64,000 bases of DNA from Entomortierella parvispora. Taxonomy: Eukaryota > Mortierellomycota > Mortierellomycetes > Mortierellales > Mortierellaceae. The stretch lies in assembly GCA_963573315.1 (NCBI GenBank), contig OY752145.1, forward strand, positions 2,170,001 through 2,234,000. Direction: 5' to 3'. The position numbers were made by a program, and so were the translations under genes. A model generated the notes under the pieces. That model saw only the letters and a program-made list of their open reading frames with translations. It had not been told where the DNA came from and did not search any database. This document shows, in pieces, positions 19,901 through 27,479 of the stretch (position 1 is the first letter of the stretch; each line of letters begins with the position of its first letter).

Positions 19901-22048
19901 CATGCAGAACATGTCAAATGCGTAATTGAGCGGCTTACAAAAGCTAACCTAATTATCAACCCGGATAAGTCGCATTTCTATGCCACACAAATTGTCCTCT
20001 TGGGCTTCGTGGTGGACTTAGCTGGTAAGCGTGTCGACCCCACCAAGCTTGCCAATATCGAGCAATGGGTACCCCCAACGACGGGCACTCAAGTACAATC
20101 ATACATGGGCACCTTCAATTTCTTCCGGGAGTTTATTCCGCTGTTCAGTACACTAGCGGCACCATTAGACAAATTAAGGCACGAGACAAAACCTTTCAAG
20201 CTCAATCAGGATGAACTGGACGCCTTCAATGCTTTTAAAAAATTACTGAGCATGGCTCCCATCCTGCACTTCCCGGATTTTTCACTGATGTTCTACGTTG
20301 CCACTGATGCATCCAACGTGGGCGTCGCAGCGGTGCTATACCAACGAGTATATAACGAATCCAAGAAGAAATGGCAGAACAGGTATATATCGTTCATGGC
20401 ACGATCACTACAGGACCGAGAACGTCGCTACTCAGCAACCCAAAAAGAATTACTGGGTATCGTTTTCGCACTTACAAAGTTTCATTATTACTTGTGGGGC
20501 AGACATTTTACACTCTATACTGACCACCGCGCTCTTATATACATTCATACCCAAAAGGATCTGAATTCCATGCTTACAGGATGGCATGAGACTATTTTGA
20601 GCTACGACTTCGCCGTAGAATATCGACCTGGAGTCATGAATATCCTACCTGACCACTTGTCCAGACTATTCCCAGCATCAATGCAAACGCGCTACGATTC
20701 CAACCAAGCGTATATTGTCAATGCCTACATGCACATCATGCAAAACAGCGACACCATAATGCGCACGGTACACGAAAACAAAATAAAGGACGAAATCCTC
20801 CACAAGACTCATGCTCTAGGACATCTAGGAGCAAATGCGATGGTACGCTCCATCCATGCTGAGCAATGCACATGGCCCCGTCTCACGGATGACTGCCTAG
20901 CTTGGGTTAAGAAATGCCCGGATTGCCAAAAAAACAACATTAGTCTCAAGGGCTACCATCCACTGAAAGCTATCCACGCAAACTTGCCTGGAGATCATAT
21001 GGCAATGGACTTGGCTGGACCATTCCCGTTATCTACAACAGGCAATGTCTTCCTCCTCATCCTAGTGGATGTTTGCACCCGCTTCGTATTTCTCAAGGCC
21101 ATACCTGACAAACAGGCCAATACAGTGGCACGCGCCCTCTTTGACATATTCTGTACTATTGGTTTTCCTCGCGTTTTACAATCCGACAACGGCAGAGAAT
21201 TTGTGAACAAACTTATGCACACAATGACTACTCAGTTCGGTGTCGATCACAGGCTTCTTACACCATACCACCCTCGAGGTAATGGCGTCGCAGAACGACA
21301 CGTCAAAATTGCAGTCGACATCATCAAAAAGGAGCATCAACAAAAACAAGACTCCTGGGACCTTCATGTCCCTATGGCACAGCTTGCAATGAACTCAAGG
21401 ATCGTCGCCCTCCATAATTCATCCCCGTTTTCTCTCTTCTTTGCTCGGAAGGCCAACGGCTTCCAAAATTACTCCAAATCTACAAAAACTACTATGACTC
21501 ACGCAGACCTCTGCGAAAGACTCCAATATATGACAGAAGTTGTGTTCCCTGCCATTGACAAAAAATCACAAGAGACACAAAGGAGAATGATTGCGAGATT
21601 CAATGCGACCGTCTTGCAGAATGATTTCCCAGACGGCGCCAAAGTAATGACGCTTGATCCAATTCTCGGCAACAAGCTTACGCCTCGCTACGAAGGGCCA
21701 TACACTGTAGTGCGCCGCACATCCGGTGGTTCATACGAACTTCGTGATGGTACTGGCGAACTTCTTAGCCGCAACTATGCTCCTTCTCAGCTCAAACTGG
21801 TATTAGAAGATCTGGCGACTCTGCCAATTTTTGAAATCGAATACATTCTTGACCACCGACCACATCCTTCCCGAGGGGGGGAGTGGGAATACAAAGCAAA
21901 ATGGGTAGGCTACTCAGAAGAGGATTACACATGGGAACCTGAAGAAAACTTCATCGAAAAACAATGCGTTCGAGACTACTGGAAACTTGTTAAAGAAAAG
22001 AAGAATCCATCGCAGCAAAGACAAAAGAGATATTTACCAAGGGGCTGA
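16973..22048 (+). CDS. gag-pol: Gag-Pol polyprotein, intact, with chromodomain (element D)
   Basis: A single 1691-codon frame from ATG at 16973. It has a Gag region (residues about 200-420), a CCHC zinc knuckle CEYCRKPGHSMDKC (about 456-469) and an arginine-rich tail. The aspartic protease is at LLDSGATKSF (about 642). RT follows (STIDLTQAYHRL, catalytic FIDD about 963), then RNase H (ATDASNVGVA to YTDHRALIYIH, about 1105-1190). The integrase zinc module is at about 1278-1320 (CPDCQ). The integrase core has D in MAMDLAG (about 1344), D in SDNGREF (about 1404) and E in VAERH (about 1440). A C-terminal chromodomain closes it (AKWVGYSEEDYTWEPEENF, about 1643-1661). Gag and Pol are fused in one frame, so no frameshift is needed; processing would rely on the protease. 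All catalytic residues seen are present. Confidence 0.95.
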   Translation: MTKYTPKVNRARLTAVVIPVASATSAQPAPNLGQIANTGDATSATDAANATFATTATSVTEPCNEATAESMDIDDEVTTFEGTLPSQLPSIPKRQPGMPMSITGAVTTPPQEDDLVLFSDEQLEHEIATMHLAMTTAKQQMRSYTILIARNEITNTTLDLDQGKTNEYRKKLMMIKQRHDALEINYRMLCDMRQPVPAQWASQQAPAQDSNAASSTPQGPMRSEAGFPVKPLPQWKRFGEADTKSAYDWWAHFEREVVPYLGETYLRSHGDRYLCYLVLSQHFHDKLKAIFADNQEVITIDYLERTFFETCLTTEEREAALSNLTNFGRHQGEPYRHYAHRIARATRVYRIQDDNDLILTLLRQGISSQEMDTVNSRFQMANRHLVQLPDSPLTISDFCAALSKLTGPSNARDDFRAPLVPINDQKAVKDTAGTKGLYCDTCKKNGNHTTKNHFECEYCRKPGHSMDKCRTRMNEERSRGRSNNYNDNRDRADHKNPGYSARGSGRYEPYQSDSRNRREDQDNNNSRDRNYRKNPLHILRGKAWKPYQDLHFNMLTSALNSPQAKDVPPILEENFIKLIHLTDSILGHAGRGSTELQGSMTINEEQLSTHETIVYNELVDEKDADSRLIVPIYFEGYQFEALLDSGATKSFIDKSIVDNLKLNVNKAHGNIFLGHKEMHVARTGTTEQIEIECNEHFLLTSFEVFDLQYPFVIGMDLFNKLGFTIGGIADGRAHAHTLPPPIPDEKPSTLPLETPAEELTDKFKKCKAQFMNEIEGALHGNAQIPLDSHCTLPEMHVFLDVPEGTTVYRRPRKFAEQQQHIFDEQVDKWLKDGVITHAPANNRHNNTLTLAAKKDLLGNKTKWRVCLDPRPLNKLLKDDNHPVPLILDILQQIGGHAIYSTIDLTQAYHRLPIEAGHQPLTAFMHRGIQYMFRRAPFGLKPLSSIFQRGMTRILGDLPFVLVFIDDIVIFSKTREEHAEHVKCVIERLTKANLIINPDKSHFYATQIVLLGFVVDLAGKRVDPTKLANIEQWVPPTTGTQVQSYMGTFNFFREFIPLFSTLAAPLDKLRHETKPFKLNQDELDAFNAFKKLLSMAPILHFPDFSLMFYVATDASNVGVAAVLYQRVYNESKKKWQNRYISFMARSLQDRERRYSATQKELLGIVFALTKFHYYLWGRHFTLYTDHRALIYIHTQKDLNSMLTGWHETILSYDFAVEYRPGVMNILPDHLSRLFPASMQTRYDSNQAYIVNAYMHIMQNSDTIMRTVHENKIKDEILHKTHALGHLGANAMVRSIHAEQCTWPRLTDDCLAWVKKCPDCQKNNISLKGYHPLKAIHANLPGDHMAMDLAGPFPLSTTGNVFLLILVDVCTRFVFLKAIPDKQANTVARALFDIFCTIGFPRVLQSDNGREFVNKLMHTMTTQFGVDHRLLTPYHPRGNGVAERHVKIAVDIIKKEHQQKQDSWDLHVPMAQLAMNSRIVALHNSSPFSLFFARKANGFQNYSKSTKTTMTHADLCERLQYMTEVVFPAIDKKSQETQRRMIARFNATVLQNDFPDGAKVMTLDPILGNKLTPRYEGPYTVVRRTSGGSYELRDGTGELLSRNYAPSQLKLVLEDLATLPIFEIEYILDHRPHPSRGGEWEYKAKWVGYSEEDYTWEPEENFIEKQCVRDYWKLVKEKKNPSQQRQKRYLPRG

Positions 22049-22232
22049 AATCACGGCAACAAATGCCAAGAAGGGTTTCGATCCCACATAGCCTCCCCTT
22101 CAACAATATCACATGAGGTTTTCATATTTTTCCCTCAAAATATCTTAGAGTTAGCAAAGAGGTTTTATTTTTTACCCTCTACGCTGCCAGCAGCGCCAGA
22201 TCTCGCTACACTCTCCATGGGAGGGGAAGTCA
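22049..22232 (+). other. 3' UTR and polypurine tract of element D
   Basis: This is noncoding sequence between the Gag-Pol stop and the 3' LTR, ending with the purine tract GGGAGGGGAAG (about 22219-22229) and three spacer bases before TGTCGC. The tract would prime plus-strand DNA synthesis. Confidence 0.6.
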
Positions 22233-22395
22233 TGTCGCATAATTTGGTGGCAAAGGCAAAGATTTTGGAACCAAATAATGCTGCTGGCGGCAAGGCAGTC
22301 ACAGAGGCCCGATCAGGTACATATACCTGATCGTTACAATAAATCAAGAGAGGCCTCTCTCATTCTTACCGACTCTGTGTGCCGTATACTTTTTA
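22233..22395 (+). repeat. 3' LTR of element D (163 bp)
   Basis: It is identical by eye to 16187-16349, including the 9-bp-arm hairpin, AATAAA and GAGAGGCCTCTC. It is followed by the TSD TTCTT (22396-22400). Confidence 0.92.
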
Positions 22396-22656
22396 TTCTT
22401 CGTCCATCACATCATCTTGGTCGTCGGCATGAAGTGCGTTCTGTACTTGTTGTTTCGCCTTGCGCATGTCGTCTTCAGACAACAACTTGGGGACGAATAG
22501 TTCTTGGTAGCGTTTGTAGTCATCCAGGGAAACTTTCTTGGGTTCAAGTTGTTGCGCAGATGGCTCGGATGACACAGCCATGTCGATGTCGATGTCGATG
22601 TCGTCATCTGTCTCTTGGAGTATGGATGGGTTGAGTTCTTCATTCATAGAGGACAT
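22396..22656 (-). pseudogene. gag: Element C gag N-terminus
   Basis: About 87 codons from ATG 22656 on the minus strand, with an acidic Asp/Ile repeat (DIDIDID, from a GTCGAT microsatellite) and a helical segment (VSLDDYKRYQELFVPKLL). It ends at the TSD of element D. Joining it to 16186 through a single TTCTT keeps the reading frame into the gag part at 14718-16186, so it is the N-terminal end of that same gene, separated by element D. The ATG is the first in frame after the leader. Confidence 0.8.
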
Positions 22657-22778
22657 ATTGGAATGTCAGGGAAGGTTCACGTGAAATGGCGAGAAAAAAA
22701 GAGGTTGAATGAAGTGAAATGGAGTCGAATGGAGTGGAATGGAGTTCAAATTGGGTCCATTGATTCGTCGGAAACAAC

Positions 22779-23012
22779 GCGACATCTTCGAGTCCCCAAT
22801 GGGTGGGAGCAACATTTGGGATGGCAAAAAAGAAATGGTGGATGGTTTTTAAAAAGCAAATCCCATTTCGGCAACAACATCACCAACATGGATGGGAGCA
22901 TTTGGTGAAAGCGGTGAATCGATGTCATCGTTCTCGTGATCCATTGGAGCAAATCTTCACCTGGGTATTTTCATGAGTGAAAGGGGTGTTGTAACTCCGG
23001 CTGAGCCGAGGG
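22779..23012 (+). repeat. Extra tandem copy of the left end of transposon F
   Basis: It repeats the outermost 234 bp of the 300-bp TIR and is separated from the full TIR by a 47-bp spacer (23013-23059) absent elsewhere. The two copies are near identical, so the duplication is recent. The TSD AAC flanks this outer copy, not the inner one. Confidence 0.85.
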
Positions 23013-23059
23013 GGTTCATCCCCCATCACCGCAAATCACCAAACCCCAAACCACCACAA

Positions 23060-23359
23060 GCGACATCTTCGAGTCCCCAATGGGTGGGAGCAACATTTGG
23101 GATGGCAAAAAAGAAATGGTGGATGGTTTTTAAAAAGCAAATCCCATTTCGGCAACAACATCACCAACATGGATGGGAGCATTTGGTGAAAGCGGTGAAT
23201 CGATGTCATCGTTCTCGTGATCCATTGGAGCAAATCTTCACCTGGGTATTTTCATGAGTGAAAGGGGTGTTGTAACTCCGGCTGAGCCGAGGGCCTCACC
23301 ACCCCTTTCACCATTTCTTGACGTTCTTTGGGGAACGTTTTTTTGGAGAATGTATCATG
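23060..23359 (+). repeat. Left 300-bp terminal inverted repeat of transposon F
   Basis: It matches 26988-27287 in reverse complement from GCGACATCTTCG to GAGAATGTATCATG, then the two sides diverge abruptly. It contains a TTTTTAAAAAG motif and an ATGAAAATACCCAGG stretch in inverse sense. Confidence 0.9.
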
Positions 23360-23383
23360 TTGTTGCGCAAGTTTTAAAAGACA

Positions 23384-23653
23384 TCACCGGTTGAGCGTCG
23401 TCATATACTCACCGGCATCTTTTTCGTTGAGCAACCCACCCTCTTGAAGCTTCCTCCGAATCATCTCATACGATGCATCAAGCAATGCTCTGACGGTCTG
23501 CTTGTCGTACTCAGCAGTATCGATAAAGCCATGACTTCGATGAGTGTCGATGAACGCATCAAGGTAAATGTACATACACAACTCCAAGTTTTTCTCATAG
23601 ATGAAGTCTGCGACGACCTCTTGTTGGCAAGATTTGGAAAGTGGAGCAGGCAT
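23384..23653 (-). CDS. Small ORF in transposon F (89 aa), function unknown
   Basis: A minus-strand frame from ATG 23653 encodes a helical, charged protein (EYDKQTVRALLDASYEMIRRKL). A GTGAGT splice-donor-like site (about 23418) near its end would allow further exons. It diverges from the Rep-like gene, whose likely ATG is 66 bp away, so both could share one promoter. The composition looks coding while the plus strand here looks like its shadow. I do not recognise a family. Confidence 0.35.
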   Translation of the reverse strand: MPAPLSKSCQQEVVADFIYEKNLELCMYIYLDAFIDTHRSHGFIDTAEYDKQTVRALLDASYEMIRRKLQEGGLLNEKDAGEYMTTLNR

Positions 23654-23719
23654 GGTAGTAATCTTCACGCAATGATTGGTCAACTTTCCCTCCTGTTCTT
23701 CTGGTGCTTCAATACCAAA

Positions 23720-25642
23720 ATGTCTCGCTCAAAGGAAGCTCGTGTCAATGATGTTCTCACCGAAGTGGCATATCTGCTCAGTGACATGGGAAGACTGCGA
23801 AAATTACCGGAAGGAAGTATCAAGCAAGAAGGGTTCGCAGGATTCTCCAAGTCTTTTTGCGACTCCCTCATCTTTTGGGGATTGTACAATGGTGCAAAAG
23901 AGAAGACCAAAGGCACCACCATTGGGAAGTACATTGCCGAACTACGTCACATTTTCGACCAATCATCCTTGGAGGTGGATTCGGTGAAGACTGCACATTG
24001 CGGAAAGTTGGAACTTAAAGATGAGTACTTCCCGATGAGTATTCGCTGGCGCCATAAAAGGGAGTGCGGTGATGGCCCCTATGAAGCAAAGTACGTTGCG
24101 ATAAAGGTCTCTCTTGACTACTGCCGCGCTAAAAGAGTGGTACCAATGTTGGCCAATGCTTTGCCCATGTTGGCCGAGAAGTGTATTGTGCTTCATGACA
24201 TCGACTTTGCCTATGACTGTGGCTACATCACCACCAGAGGTTACGTGAAAAGGCACGTTGAGGAGAACGAGGCTGGAAGAGTCATCGATGATCGCCAAAA
24301 AGTGGGTGACAATTGTATCTCATGGATCGGCACAAAGAAGAATGGCACCGAGAACATTCGCTTCAAGGTGTACAACAAGTTCATCCAAGCCTTGGAGAGT
24401 GCCGATGTGCGCAAGAGTCTTGGGTCTCGAATGGAGAATCTCGTTGAGAGGGAAGGGACATTTGCCTGCAGACTCGAGAAGCTCAAGGATCATGGGTATT
24501 CTCGCATCGAGTTAACTTTTTATGGACCCAAGCTTCTTTCTCTTTGGGAGTATGATGATCACATGGTGGCGACGCGAAAATTGTTGAGCACGTGTACCAC
24601 TTTCAAGTGCTCCTTTGAGAACCAATGGAGGCAACGCGCTGAACTCATCTCATCGATGGTGGCAGTACACTTTCCCAAGGAAAAACTTTTTGCGTACTGC
24701 CATTGGTGGAACTCCATCACCTCCAAGAAGTATGGCTATATGTGGACCAATGTCTCTTCCAAAGTGGTGCCATTGCTTTTGGCAAACTACTCTTTCAACA
24801 GTCGGCCAATCCACTATATTGTGGCTGAGGTTGGTAGGGATCATCATGCAGTCATCAAGAAGGAGAGGATGTATGAAAGAGTGCCTGGATGTACTGCAAT
24901 GACATTGGTTGCAGGTGGAAGCAAAGGAAAGTTCCCTTCACGAGATGCCATAGATGGTGGGGCACGCAAGTTTTCCTCAGTGGGTATTGTTGAGGTGGAC
25001 AATATTACCATCGGTTGGCCTAAGAAGTACCATGACAAGAGAAGTGCACCATTGGCCGAGATTGTTGGATCCACCTTGGAAGATGATGAGTGTGTCAAGC
25101 ATCTCAAGTCCATTCACACCTCGTCGTACACAGCTGGGTACAACGTCCTCAGTCCTGGCGAGGAATATACCATCATTGCTGCTGGGATAACGCCATACCG
25201 TGGTAGTTTGGAATGGCATTGTGATGTCTCATACTGGTGTGGGGCTCAGGACGCCTGTCCGTCCTGAGTCGCACTCCCTTTTTCCTTCTCCGATAGTAAG
25301 AGTATCCTGTGACTGGCGCCTGCAGGGACTATAAAAGACCTGTTGGTGCCTGTCCTCAATAAAAAACCCTCTCTTGTTCTCGTTGACTTCCTAGTTACCA
25401 AGTGTTTAGTAATAGTAAGTAGGACCCCACGGGAATATCACAGGCATGCCATCACCGACTGTGGCGTCAAGTTGCGCATGGGTAAGTCCTTGATGAAGAT
25501 ATGGGTTGAATGGAGAGAACGTTTTGTTGACGAAGGTGCTCGCATGGGCAATGTTGATGGTGTTTAGAAGATGACATTTATCGTCACTCGCAAGGTGTGC
25601 ACTAGAGGCCAGTACGACGTCAAGTGTCAACTCGTTGAATAA
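23720..25642 (+). pseudogene. Rep-like protein of transposon F, interrupted by an LTR-like insertion
   Basis: I chose ATG 23720 (MSRSKEARVN) because upstream sequence reads better on the other strand. Three blocks recall plasmid/phage rolling-circle initiators of the Rep_trans or gene II type: LHDIDFAYDCGYITTRG (about 24190-24240, D-x-D-x-A-x-D), SWIGTKKNGTENIRFKVYNK (about 24321-24380, compare the family pattern G-x-R-K-S...R-x-Y-D-K) and YSRIELTF (about 24498-24521). The frame breaks at 25238 by a 195-bp insertion and resumes at 25433. It meets an in-frame TAG at 25565-25567, then continues to TAA 25640-25642, 11 bp from the stop of the convergent transposase. The function is inference from motif shape only; no HUH motif was identified. 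Confidence 0.5.
25238..25429 (+). mobile_element. Solo-LTR-like insertion in the Rep-like gene (about 192 bp)
   Basis: It begins TGTGGGGCTC and ends GGACCCCA, so the ends are short inverted repeats. It contains CTATAAAAG (about 25329-25337), AATAAAAAACC (about 25359-25369) and a GGCTCAGGACG/CGTCCTGAG hairpin near its start. Deleting 195 bp restores the reading frame between Tyr-Trp and Glu-Tyr codons. Flanks TGG/CGG suggest an eroded duplication, but a clean 5-bp TSD is not seen. Confidence 0.55.
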
Positions 25643-25653
25643 GCTTTTAAAAA

Positions 25654-26909
25654 CTACTTTCTCACGGGAATCACCACTGCTTGAAGTATCTCTCGTTCCA
25701 TGACCTCATCACCATCGGAGAGGTCCATCCCAAGAAATTCCTCTTGCAACTTGAGCAATTCGGCACCACTCTCCAGTTTGTGCTGCACAGTGTAAGTTTC
25801 CGTCAACTCTGGGATGATCTTCTTCTCCGTTGGGTAGTCAAAGCCTTCCTGCATCCAAGCACGATGATGAGGAAGGACCTCAATGGATGCAGCAGTAGCA
25901 AAGTTCCGCACATTCATCAAGAGCAAGCAAAGTCGTAGCGTGAGGTTGAACTCCTTCTTGCTACCAATACGTACTGGCTCACGATTGTTGTGCTTTGAGA
26001 ACGTTCTCATCAAGTCACCAAAAGTATTCTCCACCATGGAACGAAAGCCACCAAAAGATGCGTTGAAGGTTGCTTCTTCTGGATGTAATGGCTGCAATCT
26101 CTTTTTGCGAATGGGGAAAGCGAAATTCTTTGCATCAAGCTCTTCTTCTTTTTCCAATAGCGCGCCAATATGTTGCGTGTACCCTCCATCCACCGCAATG
26201 CAGTCCATCTCATGAACCCTTTTGGAGATCCCCATCTCCACAAGCATGGTGCCGTCGTTGTTGTCCTTACAAGACGCTGACTTGGATGTGAACAGTACCA
26301 TACCGTTGATGTCGATCGCGACCTGTGTACGTAAGCCTGCTCGTTTAAGCTTGTACGAGTACATCGCAGCTTTGCCTTCACCATACGTTGCTCGTGAATC
26401 ATGCCCATCCAACATGAGAGTAATGTGCTTAAACAACGATGGGTTCTTCCAATTGGCAGATCGCATTCGGATCTCGGGAGTGGAGAAAATTTTGGAGAAG
26501 CATTGCATTATTTCCTTCTCAAAGATCTTCGCTCCTCCTTGATGAATGCACAATATATCGCGTAGAAGGACGTTCGTGGAAGGAATTGCGACATGGAGTC
26601 CATGGTCTCACCCGAAACGAAGTAGTAGAGAAATGCAATACCTTTTTCAAGTGCGAGATACGGTCCCGGGAAATAATACTTGGACCAAATCCTCGTAAGG
26701 AAAAAGAATACGGCAATGGGACCCAGTCGACGTAGGAGAAGGTCCTTCATCTCTTGAACACGTTGGATGGATTTCAACTCGGTGCGATGAAACTTTTTGG
26801 TCTTTGGACATTTGGGCCAGGGCTCATCGATGAATCCCCACTCGTCATGAAGGAGCTCGCCTAGTCTTTTTGCCAACTTACGCGGCACTTTGTTGTCGTT
26901 GGTAGCCAT
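25654..26909 (-). pseudogene. DDE transposase of transposon F (one frameshift)
   Basis: The frame runs from ATG 26909 (MATNDNKVPRKLAK) to about 26545, then continues in the -1 frame to 25654. The shift lies in a GGAGGAG repeat (about 26530-26540), giving about 417 residues in two pieces. The core has D in ITLMLDGHDSRATYGE (about 26413), D in CIAVDGGYTQHIG (about 26190) and E in SMVENTFGDLMRTF (about 26022). This is the D,D,E arrangement of DDE_Tnp_4/IS5-like (PIF/Harbinger) transposases, which cut at TIRs and make 3-bp TSDs as seen here. A one-base indel would inactivate this copy unless a very short intron or frameshifting exists, and I see no splice signals for one. Confidence 0.75.
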
Positions 26910-26987
26910 ATATGAAAAGAAACGATTGATGATAAATGGGTAGATTTAGTAGTGAAAATGTCACTTCATCCAAAAAAGCACCATTGC

Positions 26988-27287
26988 CATGATACATTCT
27001 CCAAAAAAACGTTCCCCAAAGAACGTCAAGAAATGGTGAAAGGGGTGGTGAGGCCCTCGGCTCAGCCGGAGTTACAACACCCCTTTCACTCATGAAAATA
27101 CCCAGGTGAAGATTTGCTCCAATGGATCACGAGAACGATGACATCGATTCACCGCTTTCACCAAATGCTCCCATCCATGTTGGTGATGTTGTTGCCGAAA
27201 TGGGATTTGCTTTTTAAAAACCATCCACCATTTCTTTTTTGCCATCCCAAATGTTGCTCCCACCCATTGGGGACTCGAAGATGTCGC
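26988..27287 (-). repeat. Right 300-bp terminal inverted repeat of transposon F
   Basis: This is the reverse complement of the left TIR, followed by the TSD AAC and then the leader of element C. Unlike the left side it is present once. Confidence 0.9.
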
Positions 27288-27479
27288 AACGGTGATGTTG
27301 GTTCATCTGATACGTCAAAAAAATGTTCAGGTCAGGTCAAGTCAATGTCAATGGTGGGCCAGATGATGACGGGAAGGAAGAAGGTTTCTTTATTGCAACG
27401 GTCGTGACGCCAAATTATAATCTGGCGTCAGTCACCTGATCAAGAATCCTCGTCAACTCAAAAGTAGCGATCCGCAACA
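27288..27479 (-). repeat. Probable 5' LTR/leader of element C
   Basis: The minus strand starts TGTTGCGGATCGC at 27479. It has an inverted repeat GACGCCA / TGGCGTC (about 27388-27423) followed by CGTTGCAATAAAG. This layout (hairpin, CGTT, CAATAAA) parallels the LTR of element D (hairpin, CGTTACAATAAAT), and the two elements are related in pol. I therefore read it as the LTR of C. The second LTR is not in the window, so the borders are unproved. Confidence 0.35.

Larger units (their letters stand above)
16187..22395 (+). mobile_element. Element D: complete, apparently young Ty3 chromovirus
   Basis: This element is 6209 bp, with two 163-bp LTRs that are identical by eye and a 5-bp TSD TTCTT (16182-16186 and 22396-22400). 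It carries a single intact 1691-codon Gag-Pol frame and a purine tract (GGGAGGGGAAG, about 22219-22229) just before the 3' LTR. Removing the element with one TSD restores the gag frame of element C. Identical LTRs plus an intact frame argue for a recent insertion by an active element. No clear tRNA primer-binding site follows the 5' LTR. Confidence 0.93.
22779..27287. mobile_element. Transposon F: 4.5-kb TIR element with DDE transposase and a Rep-like gene
   Basis: Two inverted repeats of 300 bp (23060-23359 and 26988-27287) match almost base for base, starting GCGACATCTTCGAGTCC. An additional copy of the outer 234 bp (22779-23012) lies left of the left repeat, and it is this copy that pairs with the right end in a 3-bp TSD AAC (22776-22778, 27288-27290). 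Inside are a small minus ORF, a plus-strand Rep-like gene and a minus-strand DDE transposase, the last two tail to tail 11 bp apart. The element sits in the leader of element C. TSD size and transposase type suggest the PIF/Harbinger/IS5-like group; the gene content is not the usual Myb-like partner. Confidence 0.8.
10846..27479 (-). mobile_element. Element C: oldest Ty3 element, interrupted at least four times
   Basis: Pieces of one minus-strand element can be ordered by reading frame: leader (27288-27479 and 22657-22778), gag N-terminus (22396-22656), gag remainder and start of pol (13650-16186), and pol continuation (10846-12607). Insertions separate them: transposon F (TSD AAC), element D (TSD TTCTT), a solo LTR of family B (TSD CCAT) and element E. 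Removing each insertion with one TSD copy restores the same frame across the junction, which I checked codon by codon for D and for the solo LTR. Its 3' end is not in the window. The right border at about 27479 is a guess from a TG-start LTR-like region. Confidence 0.75.

Noticed and set aside
22572-22610. GTCGAT repeat considered as a CRISPR-like or satellite array.
   Set aside because: It is a short microsatellite inside the gag frame of element C coding for alternating Asp and Ile.
23444-23719. Upstream extension of the Rep-like frame to 23444.
   Set aside because: There is no ATG at 23444 (it is TTG), and on this stretch the minus strand reads more like protein; ATG 23720 is the better start.
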